Notes: generated from the sequence alone by a model not told the origin. A stretch of DNA of 64,000 nt from Micractinium sp. NFX-FRZ (GCA_029339195.1 JAPTJF010000045.1:1-64000), one strand, 5' to 3'. Positions 53,191 to 64,000 are shown, counted from the stretch's first letter. A program made the numbers and translations.

Positions 53191-55421
53191 ATGCCGCCGT
53201 CCGCTCCCAGAACAGACTCCCTGCCCGACCCGGTGCTGGGCGCCATCTTGGGCCTCGCGGGCCGCTCGGAAGGGTGAGGGAGGTTCGGGGAGAAGCATGC
53301 CGGCCGCCAGGCAGCAAGGCAGCAATGGGTACGGCAAGTCCGTCCCGCCCGCCCCGCCCCGCCGCTGGCTGCAGGCACTGCTGAAGCCTGCGCCCCCGCC
53401 CGCCCACCGCTGTTGACACACCTATCACCCTTGTCGCTGCCCCATAACCGCAGGCCCTCTGTCACCCTCGTGTCCAAGCGCTGGAACAGGCTGTTCTACA
53501 CAGAGAGCGGCCTGTTCCAGTGGCGCTCGTTCAGCATTGCACCAGGCCCGGCACCCCCGGCCCGCTGCGCCGCGGGCACCGGCACCGCCCGGCTCCTTGC
53601 CAAGCAGTCGCTGCTGCGGCGTGTGGGCAGCTCGGTGGAGGAGCTCGTTGTTTCGGACCGTGCAAGGACCACCAGTGGCAGCCTGGAGCGGTGGGAGCTT
53701 GCTGGCGGCGGCAATGGCGGGCACCCCTCCCTGGCACACGTGCTGAGCCTGCTGCACCCCACCAAGGTGGCCCGGCTCCACTTTTACTGCAACCAGGCCG
53801 TGCCTCAGGCGGCTGCAACAGAGCTGCCGCGCTTCAGCCAGTTGCAGATCCTGGAGCTGCGCGGCTGGCAGGGGCAGCAATGTGACAGGGCTCCCTCCCT
53901 GCCGCCCAGCCTGCCTGCCACCCTGGCGCTGCTGCCGCAGCTGCGCAACCTCACATGCCGCTCGGAAGCGGTGCTGCCCAACGGTTTGGTCGATTCCGTC
54001 AGCCAGAACCTCACCGAGCTCACCTCTCTTTCCCTGAGCAGCTGGCATCCGCTGCCAGTGCTGCAGCACCTGACGCGGCTGACGCGGCTGCAGCACTTGA
54101 CATTGGTAGGCAGCCCCTCTGAAGCGTGCGCCCCGCGCCTCTTTCCAGCCCCCTCCACCTTCCCCAAGCTGCGCACCTTTGAGTACGGCTCTCGGGCGGC
54201 GGTGCAGGTAGGGACCTGCCCTTTGATTGCCTTTGGAGTTGGATGGGGCCTCAAACGTGCGCCTCAGCCGGCCGCGGCAGCAGGTGCTTGCAGCCTGGTC
54301 AGCTTGCTCAGGCGGAGCAACCTTGTCTCTGACGTTTGGCTGTTTCCAGCTCTTCCAATGGGGGCTGGAGGCTGCTCTTGCCTGTACTCTTGCCTGGAGA
54401 CTGCTCTTGCCTGTACTCTGCTCTTGCCTGGAGACTGCTCTTGCCTGTACGTTCGTCGCGGCTCACTTGGAGTCCCTGGACTGAAGGCCCCTATGTGCAC
54501 CCTTTTGCAGCTGGGCGGCGCGCATCTCAGCAGCTGCAGCCTACGCTATTCAGAGACCGGAGGAATTCGGCTTTCTCTGGGGCTCGTGACGCTGCCGTCG
54601 CTGCATCAGGCGCTCACTGCGCTGCTGCCGCCGGGGGCTGCCCTCGCTGGCGGCTCCCTGGGCCTTTCACTGTCTAGCTACGTGGACGCTGCGGTTTTCG
54701 ACCCCGCCACCTGGCGCACCCCCCACCTGGCAGCGCTGACGGTCCTGGGGCTGGACGGGTGGTCCCCACAAACCGTCCCAGTCCCGATGCTAGAGGCGCT
54801 GCTGACGCAGGCCACCCAGCTACGGAGCCTGCAGATTGCGGATTTGGAGATGGGAGTGCTGCCAGCGTGCATTGCCAGCAAGGCAGGGCTGCACACGCTG
54901 TATATCCAGGGCTGCCGGCTTGCACACCTGCCGCCCGGGCCCTACCTCTCCAGTAAGCCGGTCTGGTTCAACAAGCGGGCCTTTGCTGATGGCGGTGCTG
55001 AAGCGGGCAGCGGGCATGCAGGCACGCTCAAGCAATGCACGGGATGCACGACCCGCCCCACCTTCCTTCATGCTAAAGTGCCAGCACATGCTAAAGTGAC
55101 AGCACCTGCCATGTACACATCCTTGTAACACTGCCTCTCTTTGTTTCCCACTCCCACGCAGCCCTGCACACCCTCAACCTCATGAACAACGCCTTCACGT
55201 GGCTGCCGCCTGAGCTGGCAGCGGCCACCTCCCTGCGTGAGCTCAACATCTATGGGTTCCAGGGGCGCCCCTGCAGCCTGTCGCGAGCAGATATGGCCGT
55301 GTTGTCGGGCCTGACGCACCTGACCAAGCTGCACCTGTGCCTGTACGATCCTGTGCCGCCCCGCACGCAGCAGTGGCTGCAGGCGCTGCAGCGGCGCCTG
55401 CCGCACCTCACGGTGGTGTGA
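53191..55421 (+). CDS. F-box/LRR protein
   Basis: Four exons: 53191-53273, 53454-54207, 54511-54952 and 55162-55421; 512 residues. Exon 1 (MPPSAPRTDSLPDPVLGAIL) and the start of exon 2 (VTLVSKRWNRLFYTESGLFQ) make an F-box with the expected LPDxVL and VSKRWN signatures, split by an intron. LRR-like segments follow: SQLQILELRGWQG, QLRNLTCRSEAVLPNG, LTELTSLSLSSWHPLP, LTRLQHLTLVGSP, QLRSLQIADLEMGVLP, LHTLNLMNNAFTWLPPEL and LTHLTKLHLCLYDP. Known role of the type: substrate receptor of an SCF ubiquitin ligase through SKP1; the target is unknown. Intron 2 (54208-54510) is 303 bases long and has no in-frame stop, so retention would insert 101 residues in frame. Confidence 0.82.
54371..54450 (+). repeat. 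minisatellite in F-box gene intron 2
   Basis: Imperfect units of CTGCTCTTGCCTGTACTCT and TGCCTGGAGA alternate about three times. The array length keeps the intron open in the coding frame. Confidence 0.8.
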
Positions 55422-56126
55422 GCGGGCGTGGCACTCCCTCTTGGTCCTATCGCACTTGTGAACTATGTCCTGCCCATCTCCTTTGGTGTCCATCTCTTGT
55501 TAGGCTGCCACCTTGATGCCTTGTCCCAACGGTTCTTCAACGGTTCTTTCCAACTCTCTTTTCGCGCGTGTTCCCGTCCACTTGGCGATTTGTTTATCTA
55601 TTGCACATCCCCCCCTGTTGTTTCTTCCTCACCCCCCACCCCTGCCCCACTCGCTTATCTATAGCAACGAGCCCCCTATTGTTTTCTTCCTCATTCCCCC
55701 ACCCCTGCCCCACTCGACTTTACCCTCCCACCCCGCTGCCTGCGCTCCACCTCCCCCCTCGGGCCCCCATCCTCTCCGCCGCCCCGCCATGGCCCTCCCC
55801 AGCCCCTCGCCAACCCGCTCTGTCCTCTGCATCACCTAACCCCGTCTGTGTGGCGGCTCATTGCTGCGGGCGCCACATGCAGTTGCTAGCTTTCTGGGCT
55901 GCACAGTTGAGAGTCAAAATTCATTGTGCTGCACCACAGCAGACATAACACATGCTCCCAAACATATAGGACGTTGATCAGAATCACTTGGGATTCACAA
56001 TGCCCAAAGAGCAGAGAGCAGGGTGGCAGCGGGCAGCGCAGCGCTGCACATGCCTCCTTCCAACAGCTGACTCGATTGATGCAGCACTGTAGTGAGCAGA
56101 GGCAGCTTGTGGACTTGCATTCGTAA
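55422..56126. other. intergenic, convergent 3' ends
   Basis: About 700 bases, pyrimidine-rich at 55590-55830 (C/T tracts with CCCACCCCTGCCCCACTCG repeated near 55637 and 55699). No coding feature. It separates the F-box gene from the minus-strand methyltransferase. Confidence 0.6.
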
Positions 56127-56943
56127 TCAGCCCAGACCGAAAGTGGCTGTTGCCAGCTGATACTCTGCATGCCGCCCTCCACACGCTGCCTCTGCTGCCG
56201 CCTGCTCCGCCTCCGGCACAATGCGAGTCGACTGCTGCACGCCGTACATGACAGCTGCCTCGCCAATGCTGGCCACGGCTGTCTGCTGCCACCCCGCCTG
56301 CATGGCAGACACAATGGAGGGCAGTGCAGCGCAGCGCTCAGAGCAATGCTGCATGTGCATGGGCTTGATGTAAACTACTCGCGGGGCAGTTGGTCTGCCG
56401 CCTGCATGCAAGATGCTCGACGCACGCAAGCCATGGGCAGGCCGGGCCTCCGAATGGATGCTGGTGCGCCAGCAGGGCGTGCTCAGCTGCAGCCACAGCA
56501 CCAGCACCGCCGCCAGCGCCCGCTGCATGCACAGTCTCAGTGCGCACCTGCCGCAGCGCCATGCATGGGTCATCCCCCAGGGTGGCCTCGTAATCGGGGA
56601 AGCTCGCTTCAAACCACCAGCTGTCGCCAGCCGTCGCCTGCTGCCCGCCGTCACCTGCTTGCACTGGGCAGCCCTTGACGCTGTTGATGGCGCGCACCAT
56701 TGCAGGGGTGCACAGGGACAGCACCAGTGCACCCACTCCGGCCGCCTGGCTGGCTGCAGTGACGTCCTGTGCAGCAGGGAAGAAGCGGCAGCGGGAGGGT
56801 GTGGCAGTGGGAGCGGGTGGGAGGGTGTGGCAGGAGTGCGCTTCAGGCTCAGCAGCGTGACGGCAACAGGGCGCAACAGGCATGCCCTTGTGCTCTGCCG
56901 CCATAATCATTTAAAAGCTGCAGGGCTGCGAGGCTGGCGAAGA

Positions 56944-56981
<38 letters not shown>

Positions 56982-58170
56982 ACCGAAACCTTCAGTCGGG
57001 GAAGTACACGGGCAGCAAGGTGCGCACCTGCAGCAGGCGGTCGGCGGCTGGCTGGCAGAGGTAGTAGTGCACACCCTCGATGACCCACAGAGTGGGGGCA
57101 GCAGCCTGCCAGCCAGCCCCCTGCAGAGCGGCCAGCCAGCCAGGGGAGGAGAGGTCCGCTGCCACTGCTGCGTACTGCCCCACACGCAGGGGGAAGCGTG
57201 GACTGCCGTCGCCATGCCCGCATGCCTCCCCGCCGCCGCCGCTGATGCGGCCTGGAAGGCCTGCTTGTGGTGCAGCAGTGGCAGAGGCGGGAGTTGTGGC
57301 TGCACCGGCGCGTTCAAGGCACTGCTGCTTGTAGGCAGATATGGCGGGCAGGTCGAGCTCGAACCAGGAAATGTCGGCGCCCAGCGGCAGCCGCCAGGGG
57401 CGCGTGTCAAGCCCCGCGCCTGCAGCCGGGGAGTGGGGCGGGGCAGGGCGGACTGGGGCGCTGACTTGATGTCTTGCGTGGGTCGCACGTCTTTCAGCTG
57501 GGTGGTGCTGGGGCACCCAAGGCAGGGGCACCGCACGGGCAGGGAGGGCATTGGGCAAGTGCGGGGGCACAGGCTGCGTGCAGCACACACAGCCAGAGGC
57601 TCACCTAGCAGCACGGTTTGGATGTCTGGCCTGCTGCCCCCCGGCCCCGCCGCTGCCGCCAGCTGGCGGCGCATGGCAAAGAGCAGGCAGAGCAGCTGAT
57701 CATCTATGAAGCGGCAGCGCAGCGCCAGTGTCCGGAGCGCCTGCTTGTCTGGCTCTGCTGGCGCGGCGCCCGCAGCGGCAGCGGCGGCTGCAGCCCAGGC
57801 TGCCATCAGGGGGAAGCCGGGTGGCAGCATGGCCGGGGTGATGGGGTCGTGCAGCAGGCTGAGCGCCCTGCAGGGGTTGGCAGGGGCAAGTAGGGGTGGC
57901 ATGACCGGAGATCCAAGTGACCTGTGGTCGGGTGGTATCATGCACTAGTGGGCAAGGGAAATGGACACAGGTTGTGATGGCACCGTAGCACTGGCCAGGG
58001 CCACACGCATGCCCACTCGAGAGCCAGCTAGGCCCAACAACAAGTGCCCATCAACCCGCCACACACCTGGATGTCACCAGCGCCCGCTTGCACGCCACCC
58101 ACAGGGCAGTGTTCTCCACTGCTCCCGGCGGGGATGGGCCGTCATCAGGAGGCTGGGCTGTGGATGCCAT
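56127..58170 (-). CDS. SAM-dependent O-methyltransferase, leucine carboxyl methyltransferase (PF04072) type
   Basis: Five exons on the minus strand: 58170-58067, 57867-57605, 57419-57028, 56766-56548 and 56348-56127; 399 residues. MASTAQPPDDGPSPPGAVEN leads into TALWVACKRALVTSR, the usual N-terminal helix of the family, then LHDPITPAMLP. Motif I is LGAGLDTRPWRLP (about residue 122). The acidic motif is WFELDLPAISAYK. ADLSSPGWLAAL and PTLWVIEGVHYYLCQPAADR match the later SAM-fold motifs. The last exon acceptor (CACATGCAG|CAT) is chosen by phase. Substrate unknown; this superfamily includes protein phosphatase methylases and polyketide or small-molecule O-methyltransferases. No transit peptide is obvious. 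Intron 3 contains a long CTG run. Confidence 0.8.
56945..56980 (+). repeat. CTG trinucleotide microsatellite, 12 units
   Basis: Twelve perfect CTG units in the third intron of the methyltransferase gene (CAG on the transcribed-sense strand). Confidence 0.95.
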
Positions 58171-58776
58171 CGGGGTAAAGCCCCGAGGTGGGGGCGGCGG
58201 CGGGCGTGGGCGGCGGCAGGGGCGAGAGGGATTGGGCGGCGCAACTGTTGCGCGTTGCGCGGATCGGGCCGCTGTCAAGTAGCGAATGCTACAAGGACGG
58301 AGCTGCGAAGTGAAGCACTCGCACAGAGGCAGTCGAAATGTTCCTGTTCCGCCCGGCGTCCAACAGTCAGCCCTGCAGCCCTTGCGCGGTTTTGATCACT
58401 CGGATGATGCAGACGCCGACGAGATAGCCCTTTGGCAGTCACGGCGCTGTACTGCGGGTACTGCCTCTGCCCCGCTGGCGGCAGAGACTGAAGCGTGCTT
58501 TGCAGCATGTTTGTAGCCGGCCCAGTCACATAGTTTGACAAACGTTTGGCTCTTCATTGTAGTGCTTCTTCACTGTAGCGCTGATACCATGCACCACGCC
58601 CACTAAATGACTCGGTTTCTCTCCCCGTCGTCGCCACTGCTCGTCAGACCAGCACGTGGTGCTGCCATGTTGATTTCACATCAGGCGCTGTTGCAAAGTT
58701 GCGCCGGGGGGGAAATCAATGCTCTCAGCCAAGAAAGGAGCTACTCATATCACTACATCACACCTAAAAACCACGA
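58171..58776. other. intergenic
   Basis: Promoter of the methyltransferase and 3' region of the membrane-protein gene, both on the minus strand. Short frames only; nothing supported. Confidence 0.5.
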
Positions 58777-60113
58777 TTATGGGGGATTGCACACAGGGTT
58801 GAGCGCTGCTGCAGGGTGCCTGCCCCTCAGTCGCTGCTTGGCTCCCCTGGCTGCCAGCGCATCCCATAGCAGTGCCAGCAGGTAGGCTGCTGCCACCCTG
58901 CCTCCCACTGACCTGCGCACCGCCCCCGGCATGCCAGCCAGCGCAGCAGCCAAGCGGCGCTGCAGGCCCTCCACCCTGCGCTTCCACAAACGCTGCCCAG
59001 CAAACTGCCCCCCGCTTAGCAGGCTGCTGCTGCTGCTGCCTGGGCGCCCGTCGATGGCATCGCCGCCGCCGGCCGCTGCCTCTGCATAGAGCCGGGCTTC
59101 GGCCGCCGCCAGCACCAGCAGCGGGGCAGCAAAGCCGCACACCACCTGGAGGAAGGCAAAGAGGGCTGAGCAGTCGGCCAGGTCGCCCCGAGAGCTCCAC
59201 AGGAGGCCGTCCGGCGGGCCTTCCCCCTGCTGCTGCTGCTGCAGCTGCTGCTGCTGCAGCAGGCGGGAGGGGCGCTGCCCAGCCAGCACCAGCGCCAGCT
59301 CCCGAACAACCGTTGCCGCCGCATTGCAGGCGTGGTGCGTCCCACGGACGAGAGCTGCCACAGAGGCTGCCCCCTCCGGCGGGTCCCCTGCCGGCTGAAG
59401 GATGGCACGGCACACGGCGGGGTTGTGGTGCAGCGTTGAGGCCAGGGACACGAGCTGAGCTGGGATGTGGAGCAGCAGGGGCAGGGGGCGCGCCAGGCTG
59501 AGCAGGGCGAGCGGGACAGCCATGCTGCTGAAGGCCAGCAGAGAGGTGGCAGCGCCGAGGCGCAGCATCAGGGGCTGCCCCGGCTGCAGCAGCGGCGCCG
59601 CCTGGGCGGCGGAGGTCAGAGTCCAGCCTCGCCAGCTGGGCTCCAGGAGCACCGCCTGCCATGCCAGCAGCGTGGCGGTGAGCCAGCGCCAGTTGAGGTA
59701 GGCACGGGGGCGCCACCGGTGCCAGGCCAGGTGCGTGCCAAAGGCGGCCACCAGGGCGGCAAAGTAGGCCTGCTCGCCGGGCGGCAGGGTGGGCCAGAAG
59801 CGCAGCAGGAAGAGGCCGGTGCTCACCTGCAATTGGGTAAATCAACGAGAGGGAGCGGGGCGCGGTTCAGGCGCTGGTGGTGCTGGTTGAGGGGCCCAGA
59901 TCACCGGCCTGCCACACTGCAAGTTGTGAAGGAGGCAGAGCGCCAAACGGAGGCAGCAGGGCAGCTTCACACACCGGCCGCAGCGGCAGGGGAGCGGCGC
60001 TGAGGGAAGCCGCGGAGAAGCCGCACATGTACCCCACCCACCATGCCCACGACGTCCATCATCTCGTCCTGACCCGCCCGGCTGCGGCTAAACAGCTCGC
60101 CCAGGCCGGTCAT
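58777..60113 (-). CDS. multipass membrane protein, unknown family
   Basis: Two exons on the minus strand: 60113-60042 (MTGLGELFSRSRAGQDEMMD then VVGM) and 59826-58777, joined in phase 0; 373 residues. Hydrophobic segments include YFAALVAAFGTHLAW, WLTATLLAWQAVLL, LAFSSMAVPLALLSLARPLP, LFAFLQVVCGFAAPLLVLAA and VAAAYLLALLWDALAA, suggesting five or more spans. A Gln-rich loop (LLQQQQLQQQQQ) and a Ser run break up the middle. The exon 1 frame is open further to an ATG at 60293 (MLKWCWHSGLVSLATLAASA), which could encode a targeting peptide; its AT-richer codon use argues against it. No family recognised. Confidence 0.65.
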
Positions 60114-60630
60114 GGGTCCGCCGAGCTGTCCGGGAAGGGTTCCAACCTCGAGAGCTCTGTGCGAGCTCTGTGCGGGCCGGCAGGTGCCAGGGTTCGGGCC
60201 TTGGAGCGTTGCCTTGGAGGCGAGGCTGGCACAAGCCGAAGCGGCGAGAGTTGCTAGAGATACCAGACCCGAATGCCAGCACCACTTAAGCATGCAGGTG
60301 GCGCCAAGGTGGCACCTGGCAAACCTCGGCTGGCGTCCCCAGCGCCTCGTTGCAGTCTGTGCTGCCAGACGAGTTCCACATACAGTGCTGTCCTATCCAA
60401 AAGAGCGACGCAAAGTGAATCGTGTGATGAAATCAGGGAGAGGGTGGGGGCGTGGATCACCGCAAGCTGTGTCAGGCACGTAGCACTGTGCTGCTGCAGG
60501 GGCAGCGGGGGCTGCGTGTTGCTCGGAGGGCCCCCGCTGGCAACCGGCATGCAGCAGCCGCATTGTTGGCCGGAGGGTCTGGTTGCCCGCCTGCTAGCAA
60601 CACTCATGTAAGAGAGGCGGCTGCAGCTGC
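60114..60630. other. intergenic
   Basis: 3' region of SHMT and promoter or possible N-terminal extension of the membrane-protein gene. No other coding signal. Confidence 0.5.
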
Positions 60631-63600
60631 TCAGAGCCCGGAGACGTCAAAGCCGGGCATTGGGAAGCTGCCGGCCCATTCCTCCACGCGGCGCCGGATG
60701 TCGGCAATCACGGGGCTGGCCTCAATGGCGCTGCAAAACACACAGGCGTTGGGTGGAGAGGGAGGGCAGGCAGGCGGGCAGTGTGCAGATGAGCGGGGGG
60801 CGAGCAAGCGGAGGGGCGGGCAGGCAGGACAGTGCTGATCGGGAAGCCGCTTATGAGGTGTATGCGAGCATGCAGGGGAGGTGCGGCGGCTGGCAACAAT
60901 GCGCGCCGCCAGCGACGACGGCAGGGCAGCAGAAACAGTCCCAACCCCTCGCTCCTCCCAGCTCACACCCTTAGGCAAGCCCGCCAGCAGCCATTTGGTG
61001 AAGGGTTCCCATCCTTTCCAAGCCTCTTACCATTGCCCTCTCTCTTCCCTCTGTTCTGCACCCTCCAACCGCCAACCCCCACCCCCCAACCCCACCCCTC
61101 GCCCATGCAAGCAACAGGCAGCGACAGCGGCCGCCCACTCACTGTGTGAAGTCCGCCAGCTGCTCCCCACCCACCCCACCCCCCACAAACGCTGGCAGGC
61201 CGCCCCCTCACTGTGTGAAGTCCGCCAGCTTCTTGCCGCTCGTGCGCTGCACCGCCTTGCACTCCTCCAGCACCTCGTGCAGGAAGTCGGCAATCTTGGT
61301 GAAGTCTGCAGCACAATGCATTTAGGAGAGAGCATGAGGCGGAGGTGTGAGCGCAGAATGATCAGACATGTGGGCAGGGAGTGCAGGAAGTCGGCAATCT
61401 TGGTGCAGTCTGCGTGAGTGGTGAGGGGGAGGGGCTAGGGAGAGGGGGAAACATGACAGCGGTCATGGCAAGTAAGAGCGTTCAATTGTGCAGGCAGAGA
61501 GTGCACGAGGGCGGCGAACTTGGTGAAATCTGTGTGAGCAGGAGCGGAGGGGATCAGGGGGGCTGGCCGGGGCAAAGAGAATGGGTGCAGGTGCAGGCGG
61601 GTGCGGGACCGGGCAAGGGCAAGATGCTTTCAACCTCCAACTTGAAGACACGTCTCTACAACCTCCTGCTAGCTTTGGACACGACCGCCGATTCTGAAGA
61701 AGGGCCCTCGCTACAACAACGCTTGCTAGCTACAACAACCTTCCGCCACCCCCTACGCACTCACCCTCCTCCTTGAGGCCGCGCGATGTCATGGCGGGGG
61801 CGCCGATGCGCACGCCGCCGGGCGTGAGCGCCGACACGTCGCCCACCACTGCGCTTGGCGGGGCGGGGAGGCAAGACAAGCGGTAGTTTGGTGGGAGGCG
61901 GATCGATGAAGATGGCAGGGGGCCACGAGAGGCTCGTCCAAGGCGCTAAACACTTGCACTGGGCACCACAATCTGACACCCACGCACGCCAGCGGGCCCG
62001 CGCTGCTGCAGAGCGTGGTGGGGCATCACACGCACACCACCCCGGCGCGATCACACGTCAGAGCAGCACTGGCAGGCACCCCCCGCTCACCCGCGTTCTT
62101 GTTGAGGGTGACGTGGCAGAGGTCGCAGGCCTTCTCCATCTTGCTGCCGGTGATGCCCTCGGGGCGCAGGTCCCACAGCACAAGGTGGTTGTCTGCCAAG
62201 GGGGGAAGTGGGTGGGTGGGTGAGAAGAGGCGTGGGGTGGGCAGGTGTGTGCTCTACATGCCGCACCCCGTTCCCACCAACACCCATGCGTGCAACCAAA
62301 ACTGTGTTGTGCATGAAGTGCAGAGAAGCAGTCACATCTGAGGCTCCACTTTTGTAACGGAACCGTTCCCGTGGCCCCCCACCTGTGCCGCCGGTGACCA
62401 GCTTGTAGCCGCGCTTCACTAGTGCCTCGCCCAGCGCAGCCGCGTTGCGCCGCGTCTGCGGGGGGACGCCAGCAAGGCGAGGCGATGCAGCGGTGAGGCG
62501 GGCAGGCAGCGGTGCGGCGCGGCTTCGGTGAGGCGGGTAGGGGGCAGGGCGAGTGGGGAGCAGGGAGGGCAGGCAGGCAGGCAGGCAGAAGTAGGCCAGC
62601 AAGTGCCAACAGCTACAGCTACAGCCACAGCCACAGCCCCAGCCAGCAGCTACAGCAGTGAGGCCCAGCAGGCAGGCAAGAGCTGCCCTCCAGCCAGGGC
62701 GTGCAGCTCACCTGCTGCGTGCCCAAGCCCCTCGCGCCGTCACCCTGCCTGCTTCCACACATGGTCTCAACCCACGCCTCCTCAACCCACCCCTTATGAG
62801 AAATATTCTCCCCTCATTGGCTCAACCCAACCCTCCCCCGTCGCCATCCCAAGGCACCCACCTGCTGCGCGTACGCCTTGAACTCAGGCGTGGTGACGTG
62901 CTTGAGCGCCACCGCCAGCGCGCCGATCTGGTGGTTGTGGGGGCCGCCCTGCAGGGAGGGGAAGACCTGCAGGCACGGGGAGGAGGGGGCGGGGCAGGGG
63001 CAGGGGGGCGCGGAGGGGGAGGCAGGCCAGTGGTCAGGGCGCGCAGAGGGGAAGGGAGAACAGGGGGAGAGCGTTGGGGTGCCACGCAGGAGTGTGGAGT
63101 GTGCGGCGCCAGCACTGGTGCTCCAAGCAGGCGCAGAAGGGGGCGGACTCCAGGCGACTGTGAAGTACCAGCAGCACTGCTGGGCTGGACTTGAGCCCCG
63201 AAGAGTGGATGCAGTCCTTGCAGACGCATGCAGCACGCCGCCACCCCACACACGTTCAAGCTGTCTGTTAGGAACACCCACCGCAAAGTTGATGCGGTCC
63301 TCAAAGTCGTACAGCACGCCCTCGCTCTCATCACGCGCGCGGCGGTCGGCGGGCTTGGGGCCCTGCGGGGTGGGTGAGGCAGGGGGCACATGCCAAGGGG
63401 GTGAAGCACTGGCCGCGAGCAGTTGCGGCCCGCTCTCCAATCTGACACACCTTGCCACCTCCTACCACCGCCTGCCACCTCCCCCTCTGTGCTGCCACGC
63501 CTGCTGCCTGCCCTGCCCCTGCCACGGTGCTCTACCTCACCCGCCGGAAGAGGGTTTTGAATAGGGGGCATCATCTCGATGACACCCACTGCGCCCCGCC

Positions 63601-63747
63601 TCTCCCCCCCAGGCCTCCCCTCTCCCCTCCTCTCCCCTCTCTCCTCTCCCCTGCGGCCCTCACCCGGCGGAAGAAGATCATGCCGGCGCGCGGGCCGCGC
63701 AGGCTCTTGTGCGTGGTGGTGGTCACGATGTCAGCGTACTCAAAGGG
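60631..63747 (-). CDS. SHMT: serine hydroxymethyltransferase, C-terminal part (5' exons beyond the right edge)
   Basis: Eight exons on the minus strand: 63747-63664, 63362-63282, 62966-62862, 62455-62383, 62192-62091, 61848-61765, 61305-61212 and 60730-60631, ending in TGA; 240 residues. The PLP-binding lysine is in [20 protein letters not shown]. Further family hallmarks are [80 protein letters not shown] and [13 protein letters not shown]. The enzyme interconverts serine and glycine with tetrahydrofolate (one-carbon metabolism; photorespiration if mitochondrial). The isoform's compartment cannot be told without the N-terminus. The exon starting DFTK has both its junctions duplicated in the flanking introns. 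Confidence 0.93.
61129..61166 (-). repeat. copy of an SHMT exon donor junction (exon 61305-61212)
   Basis: On the plus strand, CACTGTGTGAAGTCCGCCAG here repeats the functional exon end and donor at 61209-61228, about 70 bases away within the following intron. The reverse complement keeps ACACA|GTGAGT, arguably a better donor than the functional ACACA|GTGAGG. Confidence 0.9.
61381..61415 (-). repeat. first copy of an SHMT exon acceptor junction (exon 61305-61212)
   Basis: GTGCAGGAAGTCGGCAATCT, then TGGTGCAGTCTGC, repeats the exon start at 61279-61308 (GCAGGAAGTCGGCAATCTTG, then GTGAAGTCTGC) in the preceding intron, with one base changed in the exon part. Confidence 0.9.
61500..61536 (-). repeat. 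second copy of an SHMT exon acceptor junction (exon 61305-61212)
   Basis: GTGCACGAGGGCGGCGAACT, then TGGTGAAATCTGTGTG, is a more diverged copy about 119 bases further from the exon. All three share the TTGGTG(A/C)A(G/A)TCTG core. Confidence 0.8.
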
Positions 63748-64000
63748 CTGCATGTGGGGAGGGGGGGGGGTTCGAATTTGAGTATGCTAGCATTGACTTG
63801 AAAGCTGGGTTGGTGGGGTGGTCCCCAGGTCGACATACTCGGCAGGGCTGCGGACGAGGCATGATGGGCAGGGGGCCAAGGGGGGAAGCGTGCAAAAAAG
63901 GGGGCCGGGCAAAGGTGGTGGTGTCCTGGCCGGGGTGGTAGGTCGGTGCCCGCTCATCTCGCCAAGGAGGCACAGCTCCCAGGCCATCCGCCCACCCATG
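63748..64000. other. SHMT intron running off the window
   Basis: No SHMT-like exon is recognisable here; the preceding exon (normally containing the DMAHISGL region) must lie beyond base 64000. Confidence 0.6.

Noticed and set aside
53413..55128. Single 571-codon reading of the F-box gene without introns
   Set aside because: It would start without the F-box first helix and end in a Cys/Thr-rich tail. The exon at 53191 and the splice sites restore an F-box and LRRs to the end at 55421. The stopless intron is reported instead.
56413..57699. 428-codon plus-strand frame opposite the methyltransferase
   Set aside because: It runs through introns and exons of the minus-strand gene alike, including a CTG run read as poly-Ala. 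The minus strand has SAM-binding motifs.

Overview
The window is nuclear DNA of a eukaryote, most likely a GC-rich green alga of the Chlorella/Micractinium type (Trebouxiophyceae). Nearly all genes are cut into short exons with GT-AG introns whose 3' ends read (c/t)GCAG. Coding GC is very high with third positions mostly G or C. The products are eukaryotic or plant-type: WAPL, a GARP Myb-like factor, a plastid DUF3531 protein, an F-box/LRR protein, a JmjC oxygenase, LRR receptor kinases and SHMT. The order is inference; 'green lineage' is well supported. Exon coordinates were assembled by hand from frames, phases and splice signals.

Layout. A 75-base poly-G run opens the window, followed by the last exon of an RE-rich, splicing-associated-like protein (243-1071, +). 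A tandem pair of multipass membrane proteins follows (1706-2997 and 4072-5414, +). A small minus-strand gene (6525-5975) diverges from a probable plastid coiled-coil protein (6950-9640, +). Then come a DUF3531 plastid protein (10188-13948, +), a GARP transcription factor (15136-19275, +), the cohesin-release factor WAPL (20125-27057, +), and a Cys-rich, probably secreted protein of uncertain 5' end (about 27701-29285, +). A JmjC/cupin_8 oxygenase runs the other way (33762-29652, -). Three tandem LRR receptor-like kinases fill 34902-52824 (+). An F-box/LRR protein follows (53191-55421, +). Three minus-strand genes end the window: a PF04072-type O-methyltransferase (58170-56127), a membrane protein (60113-58777) and the C-terminal part of serine hydroxymethyltransferase (63747-60631, entering from the right edge).

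The genes do not form one pathway; this is an ordinary mixed eukaryotic locus with a local receptor-kinase cluster. The most striking feature is structural. In at least five genes, short stretches spanning an exon-intron junction are repeated once to three times as decayed copies inside the adjoining intron. Both 5' and 3' splice junctions are affected. This looks like repeated tandem duplication across splice sites, which lengthens introns and litters them with decoy splice sites. Other notable points are three GC-AG introns, all with AG|GCGAGT donors; three LRR receptor kinases, all with DLG instead of DFG; and gene conversion in both tandem families.
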